Origin: Brevundimonas sp.
Lineage (GTDB): Bacteria > Pseudomonadota > Alphaproteobacteria > Caulobacterales > Caulobacteraceae
Assembly: GCF_030682035.1 (NCBI RefSeq)
Contig: NZ_JAUXQZ010000045.1
Span: 62,001-126,000 of the forward strand
DNA length: 64,000 nucleotides
Direction of reading: 5' to 3'
Within the stretch, counting starts at the first letter, position 1. Every line of letters begins with the position of its first letter. The translations under genes were made by a program, and so were the position numbers. The notes beneath the pieces were generated by a model, which made no database searches, was not told the DNA's origin, and worked only from the letters and a program-made list of their open reading frames with translations. Positions 1 through 7,645 of this stretch are shown here, in pieces.

Positions 1-59
1 CGTCTCCTGCGTTTGGGTTCTAGGGGGCGGTCAAGTCGGGTCGTGCACAACCAGGGTCG

Positions 60-434
60 TCAGGAGGCGTCGGGGGTCTGGCTGCGGGCCATGAAGGTGC
101 AGCGGATCCGCGGCGGCACCAGTGTGGCCTCACAGGTTATCCTGTTCATCTGCCGCGTCGGACCGGCCGCAGGCGGGGCCTCGACCGTCGGCTGCGGACA
201 CCCGGCGGCGGTGAAGATGGCCTTGATGTCGTCGGTCCGACCCGCGGCGGCGAGGCCTTCAATCCTCGTCTTGTTGGTGTTGAACACCGCGGTGCAGTCC
301 GGTCCGCGCCTGTCGCGGGCCGCCGCCTGAATGGAGACAACCGCGGGGGCCGATGAAACCGTACCCCCGGTCGGCTGGCCGGGCGCCGGAGGAACGGCCA
401 GAAGGGTCAGGGCGGCGATGACATGAGCAATCAT
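60..434 (-). CDS. small secreted Cys-containing protein, last gene of the CsgG-like operon
   Basis: A 124-residue protein that opens with a hydrophobic segment (about residues 1-20) typical of a Sec signal peptide, so it is probably exported. The mature part is Ala/Pro-rich and has four cysteines (in GPDC, AAGC, RITC and RIRC contexts), enough for two disulfides in the periplasm. I chose the ATG at 434 because AGGAGA lies a few bases upstream and because this ATG overlaps the stop of the previous gene (ATGA), the junction style used through most of the operon. A start 13 codons upstream would bury the signal peptide. I recognise no family. Unlike the three genes before it, it lacks the repeated VGLEG/VGPGRY block. 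Its role is unknown; its position suggests it works with the CsgG-like protein encoded upstream. Confidence 0.6.
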   Translation of the reverse strand: MIAHVIAALTLLAVPPAPGQPTGGTVSSAPAVVSIQAAARDRRGPDCTAVFNTNKTRIEGLAAAGRTDDIKAIFTAAGCPQPTVEAPPAAGPTRQMNRITCEATLVPPRIRCTFMARSQTPDAS

Positions 435-877
435 GGGCGAATCTCCTGCGATCGGGGAATTGCGGGCGTCCATGGGCGCGGCCCGGAGGCGGCCTCGGTC
501 AGGGTGACGCGGATGCGGCCGCCGCCGTTCGGGACCACCGCCACCAGCCGTCGGCCGTCCGGTCCCATGAAATAGGCCCGGCCCCGGCCGTGACCCGGAA
601 GGATCGGGGCGGAGGTCAGCACCGTGCGCCCGACTTCGATCCGCGCGACGGCGGGCACGGCTAACGTCTGAACGCTGGGCAGCAGGATCGCGTATCGCCC
701 CGGCCCGACAGCGAACGCCGCATGACCTGCGTCACTGGTGAGCATCGGCGCGACGACCGAACCGGGATCGCCTTCGAGGCCTACGGGAATGCCTACGATC
801 GGCGTGCCCGGCGTCGGAAGCGACAGGCTCGCAAGCATCACGCCGACGGCTGCAAGACATGCGAGCCGGGCCGTCAT
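431..877 (-). CDS. secreted transthyretin-like small protein, paralog 3 of 3
   Basis: A 148-residue protein with an N-terminal signal peptide (MTARLACLAAVGVM..., cut near residue 25). The mature part has a VGLEGDPGSVVAP segment, then DAGHAAFAVGPGRYAI, then VARIEVGRTVLTSAPI and YFMGPDGRRLVAVVP. The pattern of a Gly/Asp turn followed by F-x-V-x-PG-x-Y is what carboxypeptidase-regulatory-like (transthyretin-fold) domains show, so I infer a small beta sandwich. It is strongly similar to the two genes immediately upstream. The start at 877 overlaps the upstream stop by ATGA, with AGGGGCGG as ribosome site. Compared with its sisters it has lost the IWN motif (here LLPS). No enzyme residues are visible; a structural or adhesive exported protein is the simplest reading. 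Confidence 0.7.
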   Translation of the reverse strand: MTARLACLAAVGVMLASLSLPTPGTPIVGIPVGLEGDPGSVVAPMLTSDAGHAAFAVGPGRYAILLPSVQTLAVPAVARIEVGRTVLTSAPILPGHGRGRAYFMGPDGRRLVAVVPNGGGRIRVTLTEAASGPRPWTPAIPRSQEIRP

Positions 878-1326
878 GACCGCCCCTCGCGCGGCCGCGG
901 CACGACCGGCGTCCATGGACGCGGCCCGGAGGCGGCCTCGGTCAGGGTGACGCGAATGCGGCCGCCGCCGTGCGGGACCACCGCCACCAGCCGCCGGCCG
1001 TCCGGTCCCATAAAATAGGCCCGGCCCCGGCCCTGACCCGGAACGATCGGGGCGGAGGTCAGCACCGTGCGCCCGACCTCGATCCGCGCGACGGCGGAAC
1101 GGTCCAGCGACTGGATGTTCCAGATCGCGACGGCGTATCGCCCCGGCCCCACGGCGAAAGCCATCTGCCCGGCGTCGTTGGTGGGCCTTGGCGCCACGAC
1201 TGAGCCGGGATCGCCTTCAAGCCCAACCGACGTCCCCTGTATGGGCACACCCGGAGTCATTGCCGGTAGCAATACGCCTGTCAGCATAACGTTGGCGGCA
1301 GCAAGAAAGGCAAACCGACTTCTCAT
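874..1326 (-). CDS. secreted transthyretin-like small protein, paralog 2 of 3
   Basis: A 150-residue exported protein: signal peptide in residues 1-25, then the blocks VGLEGDPGSVVAP, DAGQMAFAVGPGRYAVAIW, RIEVGRTVLTSAPI, YFMGPDGRRLVAVVP and a C-terminal RIRVTLTEAASGPRPWTP tail. The tail is almost identical to that of the upstream copy, down to the last residues (VVPRPREGRS), while the N-terminal thirds differ. That suggests a recent tandem duplication or gene conversion limited to the 3' part. Start at 1326, four-base ATGA overlap with the upstream gene and again with the downstream one, so translation is probably coupled through all three copies. Function unknown; inferred beta-sandwich structural protein. 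Confidence 0.7.
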   Translation of the reverse strand: MRSRFAFLAAANVMLTGVLLPAMTPGVPIQGTSVGLEGDPGSVVAPRPTNDAGQMAFAVGPGRYAVAIWNIQSLDRSAVARIEVGRTVLTSAPIVPGQGRGRAYFMGPDGRRLVAVVPHGGGRIRVTLTEAASGPRPWTPVVPRPREGRS

Positions 1327-1790
1327 GACCGCCCCTCCCGCGGTCGCGGTACGACCGGCGTCCATGGGCGCGGCCCGGAGGCGGCCTCGGTCAGGGTCAC
1401 GCGGATACGGCCGCCGCCGGGAACCACCGCGACAAGCCGCCGGCCGTCCGGTCCCATGAAATAGGCCCGGCCCCGGCCCTGACCCGGAAGGATCGGGGCG
1501 GAGGTCAGCACGGTGCGCCCGACCTCGATCCGCGCGACGGCTGGAACGCCCAGTGACTGGACATTCCAGATCGCGACGGCGTACCGCCCCGGCCCCACAG
1601 TGAAGCTCGCTTGGCCCGCATCATTGGTGGGCATCGGGGCGACCACCCCGCCCGGCTCCCCCTCCAGGCCGACATCAGTGCCAGAGATTGGCACGCCCTG
1701 TGTCGACTGGCCCACCCCCATCAGCATCATGCCGACGACGGCGACGGCGGCGGAGCGGGCGATCATCCGCCGTTTCAATATGCGAGTCAT
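1323..1790 (-). CDS. secreted transthyretin-like small protein, paralog 1 of 3
   Basis: A 155-residue exported protein and the first of three tandem copies. It begins MTRILKRRMIARSAAVAVVG, a positively charged n-region followed by a hydrophobic core, so a Sec signal peptide; ATG at residue 9 is an alternative start. The mature domain carries VGLEGEPGGVVAP, DAGQASFTVGPGRYAVAIW, RIEVGRTVLTSAPI and YFMGPDGRRLVAVVP, the same order as in the two copies that follow. One residue is missing relative to the others in the VVP-GGG-RIRV loop (VVPGGGRIRV here, VVPNGGG or VVPHGGG there). The start lies four bases after the stop of the CsgG-like gene. No catalytic signature is seen; predicted beta-sandwich cargo or envelope protein. 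Confidence 0.7.
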   Translation of the reverse strand: MTRILKRRMIARSAAVAVVGMMLMGVGQSTQGVPISGTDVGLEGEPGGVVAPMPTNDAGQASFTVGPGRYAVAIWNVQSLGVPAVARIEVGRTVLTSAPILPGQGRGRAYFMGPDGRRLVAVVPGGGRIRVTLTEAASGPRPWTPVVPRPREGRS

Positions 1791-1794
1791 GATC

Positions 1795-2664
1795 TCATTC
1801 CACCCTCAGAACATCGCCACGAACGGGCTGCTCGCCATCGACGACGCTCGCGATCGACAGCCGGTCCCGCACGGTCTCGACCCGAACCTGACCGATGCGC
1901 GCCATCTCGACGTCCAGCACCTCGCCGGTGCGGGGATCCGTCAGGGTCCGGCCGGGTCGCCAGACGGTGAGCGTCAGGCCCGGCTGGACGTTGCGGTCGG
2001 CCCCTGCGTTCAGATAGACCCCGGTCTCCGCAGCATCGACGACAAGGGCTGACCAAGGCACATCGCGCATGCCGGCGGCAATCTGATCCACCGCCCTCAT
2101 GATGGCGTCCTCCCCGGCCTGGCCGATCGGCGTGGCGCGAAACACTTCGCCGCCGACGGTCGCCCCCGACCAGGTGTTGACCAGGCCCGCATCAGAGGTC
2201 CGCGACGAGGCGCTGCCCTGGGCGCTGGATGTCGAGACGACCTGCCCGGTGGAGGTGTTCACCAGCCGCAGCGATATTTCCATCACCGCCCGTTGGCTGC
2301 GGGTGCCCGCCCGGCCGCCCAGCATCGAACCGAGCCCACCGCCGATGCTGAGACTGCTGCCCCCGGCGGCGGGCTCGTATTTGGTGACGGCCCCGCGCAC
2401 GATGGCGCTGGCCTCCGATGAGGCTGCCCCCTCGATCACCACGAACCGCCCGTCCCGCACCAGGGCCTGGATCAGCAGGGCGGTCATGCCGTCGGCCGTT
2501 ACGCTGCCTCCGACAGATTCCGTGGCCTGAAAGGTATCGACCGAGACGGTCTGCTTCAGTCCGTCATAGGCCGCGCGGTCCTGCGCGGTAGCCGCCGGGG
2601 CGACGACTGCGGCCGCCACAACCACGGTCGCCGCCACTAACATTAGTCTGCGGTTCAGGGTCAT
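1795..2664 (-). CDS. CsgG/HfaB-like outer-membrane assembly protein
   Basis: A 289-residue protein resembling the CsgG family, which forms the outer-membrane secretion pore for curli subunits and, as HfaB, for holdfast anchor proteins in Caulobacter. Visible features: signal peptide (about residues 1-27), a segment around residues 60-80 predicting the MTALLIQALVRDGRFVVIE helix-strand typical of the family, a middle block on residues 130-150 (MEISLRLVNTSTGQVVSTS), and a C-terminal beta-rich part with VYLNAGADRNVQPG. No cysteine follows the signal peptide, so it lacks the lipobox of canonical CsgG; that is odd for a pore subunit. It could instead be a periplasmic CsgG-fold protein. Start ATG 2664 overlaps the upstream stop by four bases. 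It is the only recognisable assembly component in this operon. Confidence 0.75.
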   Translation of the reverse strand: MTLNRRLMLVAATVVVAAAVVAPAATAQDRAAYDGLKQTVSVDTFQATESVGGSVTADGMTALLIQALVRDGRFVVIEGAASSEASAIVRGAVTKYEPAAGGSSLSIGGGLGSMLGGRAGTRSQRAVMEISLRLVNTSTGQVVSTSSAQGSASSRTSDAGLVNTWSGATVGGEVFRATPIGQAGEDAIMRAVDQIAAGMRDVPWSALVVDAAETGVYLNAGADRNVQPGLTLTVWRPGRTLTDPRTGEVLDVEMARIGQVRVETVRDRLSIASVVDGEQPVRGDVLRVE

Positions 2665-3440
2665 AATGCTGAGCCCCTGAGTCCAAACAGGTAACGGATG
2701 GTGCCCGTAACGGTCACGGTTTGGGGCGCGGCAGGGCGCGCCGGAGCCGCCCCCGCGCCGGGCGGCGGGATACGCGGATCGACCCGTCGATCCGCACGTC
2801 CGTCGCCGGTGGTTTCATGCGGATCGCCGATGGAGCCCGCTGTGCCGAACTCAGGATCGCCGGTGCTGATAATACTGCCGTCAGGCATCACCCTCTGGCC
2901 GCGGGTGGTCTGGCCGCCGGTGCCGGCGGACGCGACCGCCGTATAGGGGAAGCAGAGGTCACGATCCCCCGACGGGCCCCGCCCTCCAGCCTGACCGGAT
3001 GCGCTCCCGCCGGGGAAGGTCAGTCGCTGTTCAGTCGGCGGGGACTGGACTGCCGGAATCAGCAGTCCGATCAGGATGCCGATTATTTGGTCATCCCCTT
3101 GGGAACCGCCGCCGCGGTCGATTGCCGACCTGAGCCCCGGACCATTCAGACAGATGTTGTAGGCGCCGGGCGGCAGGTCGAAACGAAAGCCGCCCTGCCC
3201 GTCGGTGCGGGTAGTGGCGACGGTGCGACCGCCGCGTATGGATATGGAGGAGATTAAGAGGTCCGAAAAGACAACGCCGCCGGTGCCTCGCGTCGCCTGG
3301 GAACCTGAACCCTCCAGGAAGGCGGGGCCGTTGGCGGACTCCGATGTCTGGGCGTTGACGGCAGAAGGCGACAGGGCAAGGCCCGCCAAGCTTCCCAACC
3401 CAGCCAGTACGATCAGTTCCGTTCTAGACATCCTGGCCAT
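2661..3440 (-). CDS. secreted protein with carboxypeptidase-regulatory-like domain, first gene of the CsgG-like operon
   Basis: A 259-residue exported protein. Residues 1-31 form a signal peptide ending near VNAQ. Residues about 50-105 read as a transthyretin-like domain: repeated Gly, then TTRTDGQGGFRFDLPPGAYNI, the signature of carboxypeptidase-regulatory-like repeats. A hydrophobic stretch follows (IIGILIGLLIP, about residues 120-130), then low-complexity Gly/Pro/Ala sequence, and a C-terminal VTVTGTIRYLFGL motif. Two cysteines (NICLN and DLCFP) may pair. I use the ATG at 3440 because GGGAG sits seven bases upstream; TTG at 3443 is the alternative. It leads a six-gene overlapping operon and may be the main surface or cargo component. 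No named family recognised beyond the domain type. Confidence 0.65.
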   Translation of the reverse strand: MARMSRTELIVLAGLGSLAGLALSPSAVNAQTSESANGPAFLEGSGSQATRGTGGVVFSDLLISSISIRGGRTVATTRTDGQGGFRFDLPPGAYNICLNGPGLRSAIDRGGGSQGDDQIIGILIGLLIPAVQSPPTEQRLTFPGGSASGQAGGRGPSGDRDLCFPYTAVASAGTGGQTTRGQRVMPDGSIISTGDPEFGTAGSIGDPHETTGDGRADRRVDPRIPPPGAGAAPARPAAPQTVTVTGTIRYLFGLRGSAL

Positions 3441-3734
3441 CAACCCGCTCCCTCGAAAAACCTTGATTTTTCACGCTGATCACGAGGAAGCTTGGCTGTC
3501 AAGGACAGGTAGAATAGCGTTTTTTAAACTTTAGATTTTCCATATCTCGTTGGGTGCATCGCTATAACCGACCAAACTCCAGTCCGATATCCGTCAGTGG
3601 CCAGATCATGATTGGCTTCCCGCTTCCTGCGGATCTCCGCGGCGTGCCCGTTCGTGGGTAGCAGGGCGGCTGAGCGCGAGTTGTCTGCCTGCGCCGATGT
3701 GTTAAGGCTGAACAGGTCGGGGGAGGCGAAATAG
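3441..3734. promoter_or_regulatory. divergent intergenic region, likely promoters for the CsgG-like operon and the opposite small gene
   Basis: This 294-base gap separates two divergently transcribed secreted-protein genes and is AT-richer than its surroundings. On the minus strand a TTGACA-like -35 sits at 3502-3497, but I see no convincing -10 at standard spacing. A run of T/A at 3518-3540 could melt easily. No open reading frame here looks real. Confidence 0.3.
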
Positions 3735-4124
3735 ATGAGAATGATAGGGGTGATGGCCGCTGTTCTGGCGTTTGCCGGTCCGGCCCAGGCCAATGTATCG
3801 GTTGTCAGAAACAGCTGCGCCGCGCCGAACACTGTTGAGGTCGTGACCCTGTCGCTCAACACCTATGAATACACTTTCGAACGGCTTCCCAGCGGGCCGA
3901 GCTACGTCTTTGCCGGGATCATCAATCCGACGTCAATCAACCGGACCCGCCAGTTTGTTGTGCCTTCAGGGAGTTATCGTCTGACCTACAGGCTGCCCAA
4001 CTCCACTCCCGTTGGCGTCTATGGCCAGAACGTGATCATTCGACCTCATCACATGGTCGGCGGTGCCTGTGTGCCGATAGACTTCCGGACGAGAAGCGCC
4101 ACACCAGGTGCCACAACGGACTAA
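3735..4124 (+). CDS. small secreted protein of unknown function, divergent from the CsgG-like operon
   Basis: A 129-residue protein with a short signal peptide (MRMIGVMAAVLAFAGPAQA, cut before N). The mature part has two cysteines (NSCAAPN and GACVPI) near its ends, probably a disulfide closing one domain. The C-terminal half contains FVVPSGSYRLTYRLP, again the V-P-x-G-x-Y pattern seen in the operon on the other strand, which suggests a related beta-sandwich fold although sequence similarity is weak. GGGAGG lies about ten bases before the ATG at 3735. It shares the intergenic region with the CsgG-like operon and may be co-regulated. No known family recognised. Confidence 0.65.
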   Translation: MRMIGVMAAVLAFAGPAQANVSVVRNSCAAPNTVEVVTLSLNTYEYTFERLPSGPSYVFAGIINPTSINRTRQFVVPSGSYRLTYRLPNSTPVGVYGQNVIIRPHHMVGGACVPIDFRTRSATPGATTD

Positions 4125-4556
4125 GGCCGCTCAAGATCTCGTCAGGCGAACGTCCACAATGGGTCGGACCCGGTCAAAGGCATGGCGCCACCTTCCGGAC
4201 GTTCGGCTCCCGCGCCCGGCGCTGGACGGCGCCGCGGTCTGTGTCGGAGGCCGGAATCTTCCCCGCCGAAGCGTATACTCTCGCCCCGTGTCTTCTCGCC
4301 CCTTTGAGGACCGTGACCCGCTACTCTCGACCCTCCGACGTCCGTCGTCGCCGCCCCGGAATCGGCCCGACGACCGTTTCTGACGCAGGCCCGTGCATAA
4401 TAGCGAAAAGCCCGCCGGGCCTGGTCTTTCACATTGTCGAACCCGTCGCCGCCACCGCCAAGGGGCCGGCGAGCCGTCCTCAGCGGGAGATGCCTGATTG
4501 GCGGAATTCACCGCCGACATTTTTTGTCCAGAATGCGAGACTCTCTGCCCTCGGGC
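4125..4556. other. non-coding stretch, nothing recognised
   Basis: 432 bases between the small secreted protein and the 3' end of suhB. Open frames exist on both strands but their translations are Arg/Pro/Ser-rich with no start signal or family resemblance. I see no strong hairpin followed by a T run for either neighbour. Confidence 0.5.
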
Positions 4557-5360
4557 TTACCCCCGCAGCACCTTCAGCAGCTGGGGATGCAGCTCCGAAT
4601 TCGTCGCCAGGATCTGGGCGCCCGTTTCCGGCCGGCCCTCGCCGTCGATGGTGGTGACCACGCCGCCGGCCTCGGTGACGAACAGGATGCCCGCCGCCAC
4701 GTCCCAAGGCTGAAGGTTGCGCTCGTAATAGGCGTCGTACCGCCCGGCCGCGACCCAGGCGAAGTCCAGCGATGCGGCGCCCAGGCGGCGGATGCCCGCC
4801 ACGCGCTGGCCGATGGCGTGGATGTCCTTGATGGCCTGGGCGTGGCCGGTCTTGCCGATGAAGGGCAGGCCGGTGGCGATCAGGCTCTCCGACAGGTCGC
4901 GGCGGCCGGCGACCCGGATGCGCTGGTCGTTCAGATAGCAGCCCTTGCCCTTTTCGGCCCAGAACAGCTCGTTCATGACAGGGTTGTAGGTCACGCCCGC
5001 GACGATCTCGGACGCGCCGTCGGGCGCGGTGCGCTGCAGCGCCACCGTGATGGCGAAATGGGGCATGGCGTGCATGAAGTTGGTGGTGCCGTCGATCGGA
5101 TCGACGATCCAGGTATGGGATTTGTCGGTCCCCTCCATCATGCCCCGCTCCTCACCCAGGAAGCCGTAGCCGGGGCGGGCTTTCATCAGCAGTTCGTAGA
5201 GCGAATCCTCGGCCTTTATGTCGGCGGCGGTGACGAAGTCGCCCGGGCCCTTCCGGGACACTTGCAGCTGGGCGACCTCGCCGAAGTCGCGCAGCATGGG
5301 GCGGGCGGTCTTGCGGACCGCGTCGATGATGACGGAAACGAGTGCGGAAGCGAGGGCCAT
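4557..5360 (-). CDS. suhB: inositol monophosphatase family protein (SuhB type)
   Basis: A 267-residue member of the Mg-dependent inositol monophosphatase family, which hydrolyses myo-inositol-1-phosphate; bacterial SuhB also acts with Nus factors in transcription antitermination in E. coli. The metal-binding motifs are all present: GEE at residues 69-71, DPIDGTTNF at 87-95, and the WDVAAG motif at 219-224, followed by EAGG. Length matches the family. ATG 5360 is preceded by AGGAGA. It follows efp on the same strand after about 100 bases, so the two may be cotranscribed. Whether the main role is phosphatase or regulatory cannot be told from sequence. Confidence 0.93.
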   Translation of the reverse strand: MALASALVSVIIDAVRKTARPMLRDFGEVAQLQVSRKGPGDFVTAADIKAEDSLYELLMKARPGYGFLGEERGMMEGTDKSHTWIVDPIDGTTNFMHAMPHFAITVALQRTAPDGASEIVAGVTYNPVMNELFWAEKGKGCYLNDQRIRVAGRRDLSESLIATGLPFIGKTGHAQAIKDIHAIGQRVAGIRRLGAASLDFAWVAAGRYDAYYERNLQPWDVAAGILFVTEAGGVVTTIDGEGRPETGAQILATNSELHPQLLKVLRG

Positions 5361-5464
5361 GGGGATCTCCTGGTCCGAAAGTCCTTGGAAGGCATCAGCC
5401 CGGACAGTCGGAGAAGGTCATGGAGACGCAGGATTGCGCCTCCGGGTTGTGCAGCCGCTCGGGC

Positions 5465-6031
5465 CTATTCGGCGCGGCGGACGTATTCGCCGGTGGAGGT
5501 GTCGACGATGATGCGCTCGCCCACGCCCATGTACGGCGGGATCATGATGCGCACGCCGTTGTTGGCGATGGCGGGCTTGTAGGAGGATGAGGCGGTCTGG
5601 CCCTTCACGGTCGGCTCGGTCTCGACCACTTCCAGGGTGACCTGATCGGGCAGGGACAGGCCGATGGGCCGTTCCTCGTGCATTTCGATCGTGACCTTCA
5701 TGCCGTCCTGCAGATAGGCGACGCGATCCTCGCCGACCCAGTCCTTTTGCAGTTCGGTCTGTTCGTAGGTCGTGTCGTCCATGAACACGAGGGCGTCGCC
5801 CTGTTCGTACAGATAGGAAAACTCCTTCTGCTCCAGCGTGACGCGCTCGACCTTGTCTTCCGACCGGAAGCGTTCGCTCAGCTTGTTGCCGGTCTCGAGG
5901 TTCTTGGCCTCGATGTTGGCGAAGGCGCCGCCCTTGCCGGGCTTGACGTGGCTGGCCTTTGTCACGACCCACAGGCCCTTGTTGTGCTCAAGGACCATGC
6001 CGGGCTTGATGTTGTTGCCGTTGATCTTCAT
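5465..6031 (-). CDS. efp: translation elongation factor P
   Basis: A 188-residue protein matching EF-P throughout, including the N-terminal KOW-like domain with KPGKGGAFA (conserved modifiable Lys at position 33) and the C-terminal OB domains ending in [21 protein letters not shown] binds between the ribosomal P and E sites and relieves stalling at consecutive prolines, which fits a genome rich in Pro-rich exported proteins. The lysine tip indicates a lysine-type rather than arginine-rhamnosyl-type EF-P; no modification genes (epmA, epmB) lie in this window. Start ATG 6031 with GAGAAA upstream. Full length for the family. Confidence 0.96.
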   Translation of the reverse strand: MKINGNNIKPGMVLEHNKGLWVVTKASHVKPGKGGAFANIEAKNLETGNKLSERFRSEDKVERVTLEQKEFSYLYEQGDALVFMDDTTYEQTELQKDWVGEDRVAYLQDGMKVTIEMHEERPIGLSLPDQVTLEVVETEPTVKGQTASSSYKPAIANNGVRIMIPPYMGVGERIIVDTSTGEYVRRAE

Positions 6032-6119
6032 CGGTTTCTCAGGGGTCTGGGCGCTGCCTGCACGGCGCGCGAACGGGCGCAGTCCCTAGAGGATGCGGCG
6101 TCATCCGGCAAGGCGGCGG

Positions 6120-6668
6120 TCAGTGAACGGTCGGTTCCTGATGCCGCGACTTGCCCTGCACCAGATTGGCCAGATGCACCGATCCGCCGCTGGGGGCGGC
6201 CAGTTTGCCCGCGCGGGCATCCAGCTTGCGCGCCTCATGGGCGAAGGCGGCGGCGAGACCGGCGGACGACATGGCGGCGGCGATCTGCAGGCCGCGACTG
6301 GCTGGCCGCATGGCGATCCAGACGGCGTTCAGCGCCTGGGCGGCGGCCCACAGGCTCATGGCCGTGGTGCGTTCGGGGCGGGCGGGGGCGTTCCAGACCC
6401 GCACCGCCGACAGGGTAGTGACCGAGAACACCGCCGGAAGGATCAGGCTCAAAGGTCCGCGCGGCCGCTCGGTGATCGGGGCGTCGGCGTCCGCCAGATG
6501 CAGGGGCCGGGGCCGGATCGAGCTCCGGGCCAGCAGGGTGGCGCCCAGAGCGAAGCCGACGGTCACCGCCACCCCCAGGATCACATGGCCGATGTCGCGC
6601 TCGTTGGCGTTCAGGAAGTCGCCGGCGACGTCGCGTGCGTCGTGAAGGATGTCGTCGATATCGTTCAC
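6120..6668 (-). CDS. multi-spanning membrane protein, possibly distantly TspO-like
   Basis: A 182-residue protein with about four or five hydrophobic segments (around residues 27-47, 72-90, 107-120 and 130-150). The central RVWNAPARPERTTAMSLW and LNAVWIAMRP motifs are reminiscent of tryptophan-rich sensory (TspO/MBR) proteins, but typical TspO residues are not clear, so I treat this as a weak resemblance. I chose GTG 6668 because AGGGAGAA lies seven bases before it; a longer ATG start at 6698 lacks such a site. The N-terminus (DDILHDARDVAGDFLNANER) is soluble and acidic. It lies downstream of bfr on the same strand, 93 bases apart. Confidence 0.6.
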   Translation of the reverse strand: MNDIDDILHDARDVAGDFLNANERDIGHVILGVAVTVGFALGATLLARSSIRPRPLHLADADAPITERPRGPLSLILPAVFSVTTLSAVRVWNAPARPERTTAMSLWAAAQALNAVWIAMRPASRGLQIAAAMSSAGLAAAFAHEARKLDARAGKLAAPSGGSVHLANLVQGKSRHQEPTVH

Positions 6669-6761
6669 CCGCGCTTCTCCCTGTCTGCGGACAGACAATG
6701 ACGGGGAAGCGCGCGGGTTCCGTCGGCGGACCTCGTCAATTGGTCCGGGCGGGGCGGCGCG

Positions 6762-7262
6762 TCAGTTGCCCGTAGCCGACTTGTCCGGCGCGATCTCGGT
6801 CATGGCGGACTGCAGATAGTTCTGCTCGCCCAGCTGTTCAATCAGCTTGTGCTGGGCCTCGAGGAAGTCGATGTGCTCCTCCGTGTCGTTCAGGATGCGC
6901 ATCAGGATGTCGCGGCTGACATAGTCCCGGGCCGCCTCGCACTGGGCCACGCCGGCCAGAAGTGTATCGCGCCCGCCCAGTTCCAGCTGCAAATCGGCGC
7001 CCAGGCATTCGACCGCGGACTCGCCGATCTTCAGCTTGTGCAGGTCCTGCAGATTGGGCAGGCCGTCGAGGAACAGCACGCGCTTGATCAGCATGTCGGC
7101 GTGTTTCATCTCACCGATCGATTCGTCGTATATGATCTGGCCGAGATGCTTCAGGCCCCAGCTCTCGAACATCCGGGCGTGCAGGAAATACTGGTTCACC
7201 GCCGTCAGTTCGTTGGTGAGCACCGCGTTGAGCGTGCGGATGATCGCGGGGTCGCCCTTCAT
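6762..7262 (-). CDS. bfr: bacterioferritin
   Basis: A 166-residue bacterioferritin, the haem-containing 24-subunit iron store. Ferroxidase ligands are in place (E18, E51, H54, and the later EEHIDFLE helix with E and H ligands), and Met52 in IGEMKH is the haem-bridging methionine that distinguishes Bfr from ferritin. The start at ATG 7262 has AGGAG upstream and gives the exact N-terminus usual for the family (MKGDPAIIRTLN); a longer frame exists but adds an unrelated leader. It lies downstream of bfd, its iron-release partner, on the same strand with about 140 bases between them, so it may have its own promoter. Confidence 0.95.
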   Translation of the reverse strand: MKGDPAIIRTLNAVLTNELTAVNQYFLHARMFESWGLKHLGQIIYDESIGEMKHADMLIKRVLFLDGLPNLQDLHKLKIGESAVECLGADLQLELGGRDTLLAGVAQCEAARDYVSRDILMRILNDTEEHIDFLEAQHKLIEQLGEQNYLQSAMTEIAPDKSATGN

Positions 7263-7403
7263 GGCCTGGCTCCTGTCGGCGACGGCGATTGAGTCGCCGC
7301 GTCCTGCCGGTTCATAACACGGCAAAACGCCTTGTGTTCACTTGCGAACACTTATCGCGACATTGAAATTGCGAGTAAAAATCGCCCGCAACTGGGGCGA
7401 AGC

Positions 7404-7589
7404 CTATTCGGCGGCCATGGCGAAGGTTTCGCGGCTGTCCTGAATCATCTCGCGCATTTCGCAGACGCATCTGGCACACTGGACGGCGCACTGGTTGCGG
7501 GTGAAGACGTCGCGCGGACGGGTCGCTCCCGCCTCGATGGCGGCGGCGACGTCACGCTTGCGAAGACCGTTGCAGTTGCAGACGTACAC
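7404..7589 (-). CDS. bfd: bacterioferritin-associated ferredoxin
   Basis: A 61-residue [2Fe-2S] protein that reduces the Bfr core to release iron. The cluster ligands are visible as C4-x-C6 (VCNCNG) and C38-x2-C41 (QCARC). I place the start at GTG 7589, which yields the canonical VYVCNCNGL beginning; a frame reaching 7727 is open but its N-terminus is not Bfd-like, and no better start codon lies between. There is no good ribosome site before this GTG, so the start is the least certain part. A perfect GCGAA/TTCGC palindrome sits 22 bases upstream and is a candidate iron operator. Confidence 0.88.
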   Translation of the reverse strand: MYVCNCNGLRKRDVAAAIEAGATRPRDVFTRNQCAVQCARCVCEMREMIQDSRETFAMAAE

Positions 7590-7611
7590 GGAGGGGCGGA
7601 CCCGACTGGTT

Positions 7612-7624
7612 GCGAATGGTTCGC
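7612..7624. promoter_or_regulatory. palindrome upstream of bfd, candidate iron-regulator operator
   Basis: GCGAA-TGG-TTCGC is a perfect inverted repeat flanked by TT and TA, between the divergent bfd and thiE genes. bfd is commonly iron-repressed, so a Fur- or Irr-type site is plausible; the match to a specific consensus was not tested. Confidence 0.35.
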
Positions 7625-7645
7625 TATAGCAGGGAGGTGCGGCGA

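Noticed and set aside
3524..3862. Minus-strand open frame across the divergent promoter and into the small secreted gene
   Set aside because: Antisense to a gene with a clear signal peptide; no family resemblance.
4131..4520. Minus-strand open frames between the small secreted gene and suhB
   Set aside because: Arg/Ser/Pro-rich translations, no ribosome site, typical GC-rich shadow frames.
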